A DNA stretch of 9,169 bases from Chloroflexota bacterium. Lineage in GTDB: Archaea; Iainarchaeota; Iainarchaeia; Iainarchaeales; GCA-2688035. The stretch spans positions 1 through 9,169 of the forward strand of contig DAOWAC010000030.1 of the NCBI GenBank assembly GCA_030634785.1, given 5' to 3'. A program made the position numbers and the translations under genes. Every line of letters starts with the position of its first letter. Within the stretch, counting starts at the first letter, position 1. Under the pieces are notes generated by a model, which saw nothing but the letters and a program-made list of their open reading frames with translations, had not been told where the DNA came from and did not search any database. Shown here one piece after another: positions 1 to 5,749 of the stretch.

Positions 1-1
1 A

Positions 2-310
2 ATAGCAAGAGATTTCAATAACTCGGTTCAAACAACAATAAGAGCAGAGGAAAAAACACAGAAAAGAAACTGGTTCATGCGATTTTTATTTGGAGGAGAT
101 GAAGAAGCAGCCGAAGAAATTGAACAAGAAGTAAACACAAACAGGAAAAGAATACAATCTTTGAAACAGTTGAAAGAAAATTGTGAAAAACCTGTAAAAA
201 CAATATTACAGAAACAAATACAAAACATAGAACAAGAACAAAACAGACTACAACAACTGGCACAGGAAGAAAAACAAAACAAAGGGATATTAGGATGGAT
301 TTGGAAATAA
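2..310 (+). CDS. C-terminal part of an unidentified coiled-coil protein (5' end outside window)
   Basis: The frame is open from base 2 with no stop, so the ATG at 77 is probably internal: it has no ribosome binding site, and the 25 codons before it read as normal protein. The visible 102 residues are very rich in Glu, Gln, Lys and Asn. A long helical stretch of heptad-like character (about residues 35-90) suggests a coiled coil, and the chain ends in a short hydrophobic patch (GILGWIWK). No catalytic motif is visible and I do not recognise the family. An aromatic-rich C-terminal end after a charged helix could contact a membrane or a partner, but that is inference. The stop codon is followed at once by a hairpin and T tract, so this is the last gene of its transcript. 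A gene starting at 77 cannot be excluded but is less likely. Confidence 0.7.
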   Translation: MARDFNNSVQTTIRAEEKTQKRNWFMRFLFGGDEEAAEEIEQEVNTNRKRIQSLKQLKENCEKPVKTILQKQIQNIEQEQNRLQQLAQEEKQNKGILGWIWK

Positions 311-343
311 AGAATTCTGACAAGAGGAATTCTGTTTTATTTT
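311..343 (+). terminator. Hairpin plus T-rich tract ending the left-edge gene
   Basis: Seven perfect base pairs (AGAATTC at 311-317 with GAATTCT at 327-333) enclose a 9-base loop and are followed by TTTTATTTT at 335-343. The structure starts directly after the TAA at 308-310, so it fits a transcription terminator for the plus-strand gene. The T tract overlaps the last codons of the convergent minus-strand gene. Archaeal termination mainly needs the T tract; the hairpin's role is inferred. Confidence 0.6.
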
Positions 344-939
344 AATACTTCATATAATTCTTTGTCTAGTACAATTTTGTTAACTTTTCCAAGTTTTTCT
401 TTGCGAATAACGCCTTTTTGTTCAAGATTTAATAGTATCCTGTGCGTTTTTAGTTTATTCAAACTAGGCAAATGAGACAACTCATATTGTTGAACCTTGC
501 CTCCATTTTCCATAAGTGTTTCAATTACTTTCTTTTCGGGAGAAGTAAGAAAATTAAGAATTATTTTAGTATTCTTTTTCAAGGAATGTTCTTGCTGAAT
601 TGTTTTATCAGACATAATATAGTAAACTATTGTTCCAACCAGCAATCCAATGAATGTAATGAACGGAATCAGGTAAAAACTACGAAATGACGATTCTGTA
701 TCTCTTCGTTGCTCCAAGAAAGCTTTGATTTCCTCAATAGACATTCCGTCAATAACTCCTGGATTTAATCTGGAGTCTTGTCTAAGATCATACTGATAAT
801 TGAAATATAAACTAATGGAAATTATTACTAATGCAAAAGATATCAGGATTCCAATTCCAAGAATTATTTTTCTGTTATTTTTTAACTCCATAATATTAAA
901 AGGAATTAAATCATTTATAAATGCCAACCATGATTTCAT
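337..939 (-). CDS. Membrane-anchored winged-helix transcriptional regulator
   Basis: This looks like a one-component membrane regulator. Numbered from the ATG at 939, transmembrane helix 1 covers about residues 25-46. An outside loop of about 45 mostly polar residues follows, then helix 2 at about 89-109. The cytoplasmic C-terminal part (about 132-200) is a winged-helix DNA-binding domain of MarR/TrmB-like type, with the pattern LTSPEKKVIETLMENGGKV, a recognition region with LNKLKTHRILLNLEQKG, and a wing around GKVNKIVLD. The start is uncertain: the frame extends to a TTG at 1002 without any SD, and a later ATG at 891 begins just before helix 1. AT-rich TATA-like stretches lie about 26-30 bases before both ATGs. 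The gene is divergent from the His-rich/DUF4405 operon, which is a plausible target, perhaps with sensing through the outer loop. No ligand can be named. Confidence 0.8.
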   Translation of the reverse strand: MKSWLAFINDLIPFNIMELKNNRKIILGIGILISFALVIISISLYFNYQYDLRQDSRLNPGVIDGMSIEEIKAFLEQRRDTESSFRSFYLIPFITFIGLLVGTIVYYIMSDKTIQQEHSLKKNTKIILNFLTSPEKKVIETLMENGGKVQQYELSHLPSLNKLKTHRILLNLEQKGVIRKEKLGKVNKIVLDKELYEVLK

Positions 940-1002
940 TATTTTAAAACTTGGTTTTTGTGTAATTTTTATAGTTTCAGCAAGTAATATGTATAGTTTC
1001 AA

Positions 1003-1052
1003 CTGTATGATATTATAGAGCGGAGTAAAAGATTCAGATCAGGAGGAATAAA
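1003..1052. promoter_or_regulatory. Divergent intergenic region between regulator and redox operon
   Basis: This short AT-rich stretch contains TATGATATTATAG (about 1006-1018), which could serve as a TATA-like element in either direction. On the plus strand it lies about 35-45 bases before the ATG at 1053, leaving room for a short leader with an SD. No clear operator dyad is visible, so binding by the neighbouring regulator is only inferred from the divergent layout. Confidence 0.3.
1041..1046 (+). promoter_or_regulatory. Strong Shine-Dalgarno site for the 1053 gene
   Basis: A perfect AGGAGG stands six bases before the ATG at 1053 and fixes that start. It contrasts with genes at 2546, 3665 and 7849, which have a TATA box close to the start and no SD. 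Confidence 0.8.
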
Positions 1053-1433
1053 ATGAAAAAAACAGCAATATTTGGTTTACTGGCGGTTGTAGCCATTGGA
1101 GTGGTTGCAATTTCAGGAGGCATGCTGGGTAATGATGGAACAGGCACTGGTTTGTTTGCGATTACAGGAGACCATGAACACGATGAATTACACGACCATT
1201 CGGTTGAAATAGAGGGTAAAGACCTAAAATTGTTAACAGTACAAGAGGTAGCAGACTTGTGGGAAATAGATTCGGAAATTCTTTTGTCAAGAATAACAAC
1301 AGAATTTGACCTAAAAGAAAGCTATACCGTAAACAGTGTTTTGGAGGATATCAGAGTAGAATATCCGTTCTCACCCGCACTTATCAAAGACATGGCTGAA
1401 GAAATTAAACATCCAGGAGCACAAAATGAATAG
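1053..1433 (+). CDS. Anchored or secreted His-rich protein, partner of a DUF4405 membrane protein
   Basis: The protein has 126 residues. Residues 4-24 form a hydrophobic signal anchor or signal peptide after MKK, followed by a Gly/Thr-rich linker. A metal-binding-like cluster, HEHDELHDH, occupies residues 41-49. The C-terminal part (about 60-118) is a small helical domain with the pattern LLTVQEVADLWEID, then LEDIRVEYPFSPALIKDM. Small helical domains of this type are, from family knowledge, seen beside or fused to DUF4405 and other cytochrome-b-like or ferredoxin-type membrane redox proteins. The gene overlaps the next one by eight bases (ATG at 1426, stop at 1431-1433), which points to translational coupling and a shared complex. 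There is no CXXC and no heme-binding CXXCH. Roles in metal or electron transfer outside the cytoplasm are inference. Confidence 0.75.
   Translation: MKKTAIFGLLAVVAIGVVAISGGMLGNDGTGTGLFAITGDHEHDELHDHSVEIEGKDLKLLTVQEVADLWEIDSEILLSRITTEFDLKESYTVNSVLEDIRVEYPFSPALIKDMAEEIKHPGAQNE
1415..1419 (+). promoter_or_regulatory. Shine-Dalgarno site for the DUF4405-like gene, inside the upstream gene
   Basis: AGGAG lies six bases before the ATG at 1426, within the last codons of the upstream gene. It supports the chosen start and coupled translation of the pair. Confidence 0.6.
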
Positions 1434-1680
1434 AACAAAATTAAATTATTGGATTGATATTGGGCTGGCAATATCTTTTTTTACTTGTTTTATTACCGGT
1501 TTGGTTAAGTGGCCTGGATTGGTAAAAGTGATAGGTGTTCCGGCATACAAAACTTTATACGTAAACGGCATTTCTTTGGTGCATGATTGGAGCGGCATAA
1601 TCATGGGAGCGCTTATTTTGGTTCATTTGGTTTTGCATTGGAGATGGATTGTTGCCGTTACCAAAAAAATGTTTAAGTAA
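1426..1680 (+). CDS. DUF4405-like cytochrome b561-type membrane protein
   Basis: This 84-residue protein has two strong transmembrane helices, at about 8-27 and 53-75. The first leads into FITGLVKW. The second begins with LVHDWSGIIMGA (His53) and carries LVHLVLHWRW (His67 and His71). This arrangement matches the DUF4405 family, known as a likely heme-binding, cytochrome-b-like membrane module that often accompanies extracytoplasmic redox proteins. His53 and His67/His71 are the candidate heme ligands; with only two helices a dimer may be needed for a four-helix heme bundle. The gene overlaps and probably works with the His-rich protein upstream. Just downstream lies an antiporter fragment. DUF4405 assignment rests on the HDWSG...H...HW pattern; heme binding is inferred. 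Confidence 0.75.
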   Translation: MNRTKLNYWIDIGLAISFFTCFITGLVKWPGLVKVIGVPAYKTLYVNGISLVHDWSGIIMGALILVHLVLHWRWIVAVTKKMFK

Positions 1681-1708
1681 ACACAAAACCAGTTAATTAA
1701 AACATTAA

Positions 1709-1942
1709 CAGCACAAGCTGCCAAGAGTTGTTGGTGAAATCTTTGGTGGGTTTTTGCTTGGTCCAACAATCTTAGGATTCTTTTTTCCCGGAATTCACAA
1801 CTGGTTGTTTAATGCATTTGAAGTCGAGGGAAAACTGATTTCCGTTGTTTACTGGTTTGGCCTGCTATTTACAACCTTGTTTGAAACTGTTAGAACATTG
1901 CTTGCAACAAAGTTAATCAAAAAAAAACTGGCTATTAAGTGA
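1709..1942 (+). pseudogene. Remnant of a CPA2 (Kef/NapA-type) Na+/H+ antiporter
   Basis: The frame opens after a TAA at 1706-1708 and reads KLPRVVGEIFGG, then LLGPTILGFFFPG. This is the hallmark of the first helices of CPA2 Na+/H+ or K+/H+ antiporters (usual form: LPxVVGExLAGILLGPxxLG). There is no ATG, the N-terminal first helix is absent, and the only plausible start is a TTG at 1754, inside the motif. After a third hydrophobic stretch the chain switches to a basic tail and stops at 1940-1942, giving only about 77 codons against roughly 380-600 in intact members. The ion-binding core is missing. The simplest reading is a decayed gene with both 5' and internal/3' loss. A reused short membrane peptide starting at the TTG is possible but less likely. 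Confidence 0.7.
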
Positions 1943-1964
1943 TATCAAAAGGCTTATCACTTTT
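1937..1964 (+). terminator. Hairpin and short T run at the end of the antiporter remnant
   Basis: Eight perfect pairs (AAGTGATA at 1937-1944 with TATCACTT at 1955-1962) enclose a 10-base loop; the stem is followed by TT, so the T run 1961-1964 overlaps the 3' arm. The stop codon of the remnant lies within the stem. It may be the old terminator of the antiporter gene. Confidence 0.45.
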
Positions 1965-2035
1965 GAAAAACTAAAGGTAAATTTTAAGGGATTCCTTCCG
2001 AGCACAAGCAATGACAATAAACTTAACCACGAGCC

Positions 2036-2047
2036 TTTTAATTAATT
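2036..2047 (+). promoter_or_regulatory. TATA-like box for the 2072 gene
   Basis: TTTTAATTAATT is centred about 30 bases before the ATG at 2072, the distance expected for an archaeal TATA box with a leaderless or very short-leader transcript. The rest of the gap 1943-2071 shows nothing else recognisable besides the hairpin at 1937-1964. Confidence 0.5.
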
Positions 2048-2071
2048 TCCCTTTTTGATTTTTATGATTTG

Positions 2072-2497
2072 ATGTTTGAAAACGGAAATTTGAAAATTGC
2101 AATTACTTATGTTGCACTGCAAGTAATCATTTGGATAAAGTGCACTGCATTTTATTTACTGTATGGAGCAGGGCGTGTTGCAAACTTTAACAGTTTTTTG
2201 TTTACTGCAGACGCTATTTCGTTCAATTTCTTTTTTCATGAAGTAATGCATATTGCAATCGGAGTCCTTGCACTATTGTTTGGAAAGAATTTGAAAAAAC
2301 TCGAGTGGATTAAGCTTGTTGCAGTTGTCTTTGTTGCAGTCTTTGTTCACAACCTTGCCTACTGGTTTACCTGGTCACATGCAAGCATTGCCTACAGCAT
2401 GTTTGACTTTGCAAGCGACAGCGTGATTTTGCTCGCGGTTGTGCTTGTTGGTTACGTGCTTGGAAAGTCTTGGACAAGATTCAAAAAGCAAAAATAG
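2072..2497 (+). CDS. Small four-helix membrane protein with an HEVMH motif
   Basis: The ATG at 2072 gives 141 residues; the preceding in-frame TTG (2069) is less likely. Four hydrophobic segments lie at about 9-32, 50-71, 80-100 and 115-132. Helix 2 contains FFFHEVMHIAIG, so His56, Glu57 and His60 make an HExxH motif, as in zinc metalloproteases. Further candidate ligands are His93 and His103 (FVHNLAYWFTWSH) and Asp112/Asp116. HExxH occurs by chance fairly often, and the protein is smaller than known membrane metalloproteases such as site-2 proteases, with no NPDG-type motif visible, so protease function is only a possibility. Binding of another metal or heme is equally possible. I do not recognise the family. 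The gene stands alone between an antiporter remnant and a TATA-driven gene. Confidence 0.75.
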   Translation: MFENGNLKIAITYVALQVIIWIKCTAFYLLYGAGRVANFNSFLFTADAISFNFFFHEVMHIAIGVLALLFGKNLKKLEWIKLVAVVFVAVFVHNLAYWFTWSHASIAYSMFDFASDSVILLAVVLVGYVLGKSWTRFKKQK

Positions 2498-2510
2498 GCG
2501 AAAGAAAAGA

Positions 2511-2518
2511 TTTAAATT
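2511..2518 (+). promoter_or_regulatory. TATA box for the 2546 gene
   Basis: TTTAAATT is centred about 31 bases before the ATG at 2546, with A-rich sequence (GAAAGAAAAGA) just upstream that may act as a BRE-like element. There is no SD before the start, so the transcript is probably leaderless. Confidence 0.6.
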
Positions 2519-2545
2519 GTCCCAGGGCTTTATTCTATTAGTGTG

Positions 2546-3613
2546 ATGGAAGAAAAAGAACTACTTGAAGAACTTAGACTTTCACCTGTAAACTTTTCCT
2601 ATTTGGAAACGCTTTCAGATGATTTGGGAATGCAACAGCATGCTATTCATGGGATTCCAATGCTTAAAAGCGGATACACTACCGACGACAATGCAAGAGC
2701 ATTGGTTGCATTGCTTGATTTTGGAGAATTGTTTAAGAAAGAAAAAGTAAGAAGTGAGTGTGTCAAATATCTTTCGTTTTTGAATTTTATGCAAAAATCA
2801 AACGGCTGGTTTCACAACATGCTTTTGTTTGACAGAAGCTTTGGAGACGAAAGAGGAAGTGCTGATTGTTTTGGAAGGGTTTTGTGGGCTTCTGGAAGGA
2901 CTGCAAACAGTTGGCTTGTAGAAAATCACAAAACAAATGCTAAAAAGATGTTTTACAAGGCTTTGCCACTGGTGAAGGAACTTGAAGACTCAAGACCTAT
3001 TGCTCTTTCAATTATTGGAATAGCTGAAATGTTAAAAGCTGGAGAAAACAAACCTGTTTTGCTTGAAAGTATAGAACTCTTAGCAGAAAAAATGTGCGGG
3101 TTTTTTGCAGAAAATAGTGTGGAAGACTGGAACTGGTTTGAGGACATTCTTACCTATGACAATGCAAGATTGTCACAGGCAATGTTTGCAGCATTTCAGG
3201 CAACAGGAAGAAAGGATTTTTTAAAAGTTGCAGAAAAAAGCTTTTGGTTTTTGACAAAACAAACTATTAAGGGAGAAATGTTTGAACCTGTTGGACAAGA
3301 TGGATGGTTTCCAAAAGATGGAGAAAAAGCATTGTTTGACCAGCAGCCAATTGAAGCTGCTTCAATGGTTCAGACAGCTACAGCAGGATTTTTTGCAACA
3401 AGCAATGATGAATACAAAAAAATTGCTTTAACCTGTTTTAATTGGTTTTTTGGCGGAAACAAACTTGGAGCCGCATTGTATGACAAAAAAACTGGCGCTT
3501 GCTTTGACGGGCTTACTCCTAAAAATGTAAATTTGAACCAGGGCGCTGAAAGCATGGTTGAATTCCTAATTGCAAGGTTTTGTATTGAGAAGATGAAAAG
3601 GCAAAAGATTTGA
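2546..3613 (+). CDS. Six-hairpin (alpha/alpha)6 glycosidase-like protein
   Basis: The protein has 355 residues from the ATG at 2546; a GTG directly before it (2543) is an alternative. It has no signal peptide or membrane helix, so it is cytoplasmic. Motifs spaced along the chain match a six-hairpin glycosidase-like domain that in many archaea and bacteria forms the C-terminal half of GT4-type glycosyltransferases: YTTDDNARAL (44-53), DERGSADCFGR (101-111), WNWFEDILTYDNARL (195-209), FDQQPIEAASM (264-274), WFFGGN (300-305), and DGLTPKN with NQGAES (321-336). Repeated WFE, DNAR and QQP blocks suggest an intact sugar pocket. No glycosyltransferase domain is attached, so databases may wrongly label it a glycosyltransferase. 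Likely acidic catalytic candidates are Asp47/Asp48, Glu199 and Asp200, but none is proven. Substrate is unknown; related domains occur near mannoside-processing genes. Confidence 0.8.
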   Translation: MEEKELLEELRLSPVNFSYLETLSDDLGMQQHAIHGIPMLKSGYTTDDNARALVALLDFGELFKKEKVRSECVKYLSFLNFMQKSNGWFHNMLLFDRSFGDERGSADCFGRVLWASGRTANSWLVENHKTNAKKMFYKALPLVKELEDSRPIALSIIGIAEMLKAGENKPVLLESIELLAEKMCGFFAENSVEDWNWFEDILTYDNARLSQAMFAAFQATGRKDFLKVAEKSFWFLTKQTIKGEMFEPVGQDGWFPKDGEKALFDQQPIEAASMVQTATAGFFATSNDEYKKIALTCFNWFFGGNKLGAALYDKKTGACFDGLTPKNVNLNQGAESMVEFLIARFCIEKMKRQKI

Positions 3614-3634
3614 AATTTCTGTTGCAAGACAAGC

Positions 3635-3642
3635 TTTAAATT
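3635..3642 (+). promoter_or_regulatory. TATA box for the RNase H gene
   Basis: TTTAAATT is centred about 27 bases before the ATG at 3665, ideal for a leaderless archaeal transcript. A pyrimidine run (CCCTTCTTTTTTCC, 3651-3664) directly precedes the ATG; there is no SD. Confidence 0.65.
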
Positions 3643-3664
3643 TGCAAAAGCCCTTCTTTTTTCC

Positions 3665-4354
3665 ATGCAGTGCATGCTTAATTTTTCAAAAGAAGAAAAA
3701 AAAGAAATCTTGAAGTTTTTGCACACGTTTCCTGAAGAAAAAACAAAAACTGCTTTTGAGGAATTTAGATGCAAAATTGGCAAAAGCACAGTAACCCTTT
3801 ATACTTCAGGAAAGCTTTTGTTGCAAGGAGACGATTGTGAAAAGGCAAGAGATTTGGTTTTAGAAAATGTTGAAGTTGAAAACGAGCTTGTACTTGGAAT
3901 TGATGAAACAGGCAGAGGCGAAGACTTTGGGCCATTTGTTATTGCAGGCGTTTTGGCAAAACCGAATGCAATGAGAGAACTTAGGGACAGCAAGAAAGTA
4001 AAGAAGTTGAAAGAAAAAGCAAAGCTTGTTGAAAAAAATGCAGAGGGAATAGGTGTTTTTTCAGTTTCCTCTAAAGAACTTGTTGAGTTCAGAGAAAACG
4101 GAATGAATCTTAATGCAATTGAAGCAAAGGCAATTAATGAATTGGGTGATTTTTTCAAAAATGCAGGAAAAGTAAAAATTATTGTAGACGGTTCTCCACT
4201 GAAAGGATGCAAGGAAGGAATTGAGTTTCTTGTAAAAGGAGATGATTTGAATCCTGTTATTGGTGCTGCAAGTATTGTTGCAAAAAGCGTTAGGGATTCA
4301 TCTGAAGACAAAGGAAAAAGAAAAGGGTGGGGAACTTGGTCAAAAAAGAACTAA
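3665..4354 (+). CDS. RNase HIII-like ribonuclease with HII-like active site
   Basis: This enzyme should cleave the RNA strand of RNA-DNA hybrids. Residues 1-70 resemble the TBP-like substrate-binding domain of RNase HIII, with the pattern STVTLYTSGKLLLQGDD (41-57). The catalytic domain opens with GIDETGRGEDFGPFVIAG (78-94), where DETGRG is HII-like and the following FGP is HIII-like. The four expected acidic residues are present: Asp80, Glu81, Asp175 (IIVDGSP) and Asp211 (AASIVAKSVRD). The protein ends only 18 residues after Asp211 (KGWGTWSKKN), lacking the C-terminal helices of typical HII and HIII enzymes (RNase HIII is usually near 300 residues). The ATG at 3665 fits the TATA box; Met4 is a second option. 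The 3' end overlaps the rhomboid gene by 28 bases. RNase HIII is mainly bacterial, so a transfer is possible. Confidence 0.8.
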   Translation: MQCMLNFSKEEKKEILKFLHTFPEEKTKTAFEEFRCKIGKSTVTLYTSGKLLLQGDDCEKARDLVLENVEVENELVLGIDETGRGEDFGPFVIAGVLAKPNAMRELRDSKKVKKLKEKAKLVEKNAEGIGVFSVSSKELVEFRENGMNLNAIEAKAINELGDFFKNAGKVKIIVDGSPLKGCKEGIEFLVKGDDLNPVIGAASIVAKSVRDSSEDKGKRKGWGTWSKKN

Positions 4355-5157
4355 AAAGAAAACCGAAAAGTAAGGGGACTTTGGTAAGTGTTGGCACAAT
4401 TGTCTGGAGACTTAAGGCAACAATTGTGATTGCATTAATTTTAATTGTTGCATATTTTTTCTTTTCACAAGGCAATCTTTTTATCGAAAAAGGCGCGCTT
4501 CTTTCAATGTCATTTAGTGTAGGAAACCCTTTCAATATTATTTCATACATGCTGGCTCATATGAGCATTTGGCATTTGATAGTAAATGTAGTAAGCCTTG
4601 TTCTGTTTGCAACAATTGTTGAACTTGCTTTGTCTTCAAAGGATGTTGTAGGAATTTTTTTGTTCTCGGCAATTCTTACAGTTTTATTTTTTTCGGTTTT
4701 TAATCCAGGAATTGTACTCATTGGAGCAAGCGCTGGAGTATGGGGAATTATGGCAGCAAGCTTTATATTAAATACAAAAAGAACAATTGCCGCACTTGCA
4801 ATTATTGTTGCCTTGTTTTTGTTTTTGTTTCCAGCAGCTGCAATAGTTGTACAGCAATATGAAACAGTAATTGTGCAAAAGAATGTCGAACTTGAAACTG
4901 CACTGGTAACAGCGGTTAAAACAGGAAATCAGGAAAGGGCAGCCTCAATCGCGGTTGAAAAAAGTGAAACTGAAAAAGAACTAAAGGAATTTGGTGAAAG
5001 CAAAAAACTTGCAGCAGAAACAATCATTGACCCATTTTTGCATTCTTATGCTGCAATTTTTGGAATAGTTTATCTTTTTATTTTTAGAAGAAAAGAAACC
5101 AAAGAATGTGTTAGAAAACAAAGGCTGTTTAGTATTTTTCACAAAACAAAAAGTTAA
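4327..5157 (+). CDS. Rhomboid-family intramembrane serine protease with large L5 insertion
   Basis: The rhomboid signature is complete. Helix 2 has HMSIWHLIVN (His78, His83, Asn87), matching GlpG His145/His150/Asn154. Helix 4 starts with IGASAGVWG, giving nucleophile Ser135 in a GxS motif whose last Gly is Ala here. Helix 6 has DPFLHSYAAIFG, giving the catalytic His239. Helix 1 is at about 31-46 and helix 5 at about 153-175. Between helices 5 and 6 lie about 58 polar residues (178-235) with coiled-coil character; Ser-to-His spacing is 104 residues against 53 in E. coli GlpG. This loop is outside the cell membrane and covers the active site in known rhomboids. The GTG at 4327 is the first in-frame start after a TGA at 4303-4305; TTG at 4336 or 4381 is possible. 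The substrate is unknown. The 28-base overlap with the RNase gene suggests one transcript. Confidence 0.85.
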   Translation: MGNLVKKELKRKPKSKGTLVSVGTIVWRLKATIVIALILIVAYFFFSQGNLFIEKGALLSMSFSVGNPFNIISYMLAHMSIWHLIVNVVSLVLFATIVELALSSKDVVGIFLFSAILTVLFFSVFNPGIVLIGASAGVWGIMAASFILNTKRTIAALAIIVALFLFLFPAAAIVVQQYETVIVQKNVELETALVTAVKTGNQERAASIAVEKSETEKELKEFGESKKLAAETIIDPFLHSYAAIFGIVYLFIFRRKETKECVRKQRLFSIFHKTKS

Positions 5158-5173
5158 GAAAATAACAATTAGT

Positions 5174-5749
5174 TTAATTCGAGGCTCTGAATACAAGATC
5201 TCTGAGTTTTTTGTCACTTATTTCAGGAATGTTTTGTTTTTTCTTTTTTTCAAGCGGTTGTATTTTGTCAAGCCTTTGTTTTAAGGCGGCTATTTCAAGC
5301 TTTGTGTTTTGTTTGAATTCGCCAAGGTTTTCAAGTTTTTGATTAAGTTCGGTTGTGTTTATTTTTTGAGCAATGACTCCATTGCCGTTGAGTTTGAGTA
5401 AAAGCTGTTCAAGTCTGGCAATTCTTCTGTTAAGATAGTCAACTCTTTCAATTTGTGAAGATTCTTCCAAAGGAATTGGTTTGGCATTAAATTCATTTCC
5501 TTCATATTTTGACTTTGCAACAAGCGTCCTGCTTTCATTTCCTTGAATTTCTTCTGCTTCCTGAAAATCATACTTTTGCTGAACTGTTTCATGAACTTGC
5601 TGGCTTTCCAAATCAAAATCGTTTTGAGGAATATTATTTTCCTGTTGTTTTGCTGCTACTTTTAGTCTTTTTGGGTCTGTAAGACTCAAAAATGCATTTC
5701 CCAGAAAAAGGGCTAAAATAAGCACGCTTAAGAAAATTGTAGCAATCAT
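5174..5749 (-). CDS. Single-pass membrane protein with coiled-coil C-terminal part
   Basis: The ATG at 5749 (191 residues) is chosen over an upstream TTG because a GGGGGAG block stands two bases before it. Residues 2-22 form one membrane helix at the very N-terminus. A low-complexity Gln/Glu/Asn-rich linker (about 30-95) follows, then two helical segments with regular hydrophobic spacing (about 100-121 with RVDYLNRRIARLEQLLLKL, and about 132-165 with LGEFKQNTKLEIAALKQRLDKI) typical of a coiled coil. A basic tail (KKKK) and a short conserved-looking end follow. No catalytic residues are visible and I do not recognise the family; a structural or tethering role is only inferred. It is convergent with the rhomboid gene (16 bases between stops) and divergent from the thioredoxin gene. 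Confidence 0.75.
   Translation of the reverse strand: MIATIFLSVLILALFLGNAFLSLTDPKRLKVAAKQQENNIPQNDFDLESQQVHETVQQKYDFQEAEEIQGNESRTLVAKSKYEGNEFNAKPIPLEESSQIERVDYLNRRIARLEQLLLKLNGNGVIAQKINTTELNQKLENLGEFKQNTKLEIAALKQRLDKIQPLEKKKKQNIPEISDKKLRDLVFRASN

Noticed and set aside
77..310. ATG at 77 as true start of the left-edge gene
   Set aside because: The frame is open to the window edge, coding composition continues upstream, and there is no SD or TATA box at proper distance.
28..323. Cys/Phe/Val-rich minus-strand ORFs opposite the left-edge gene
   Set aside because: Composition is the mirror of a Gln/Lys-rich coding strand; no start signals. Shadow frames.
1692..1709. Inverted repeat GTTAAT/ATTAAC after the DUF4405 gene
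   Set aside because: Six A/T-dominated pairs without a T tract; too weak to call a terminator.
3621..3650. Repeated TTGCAA around the RNase H promoter as an operator
   Set aside because: Two short direct matches in AT-rich sequence; no dyad and easily chance.
3799..4311. 170-residue minus-strand ORF opposite the RNase gene
   Set aside because: Ser/Phe/Pro-rich low-complexity product typical of antisense frames; the plus strand has clear RNase H motifs.
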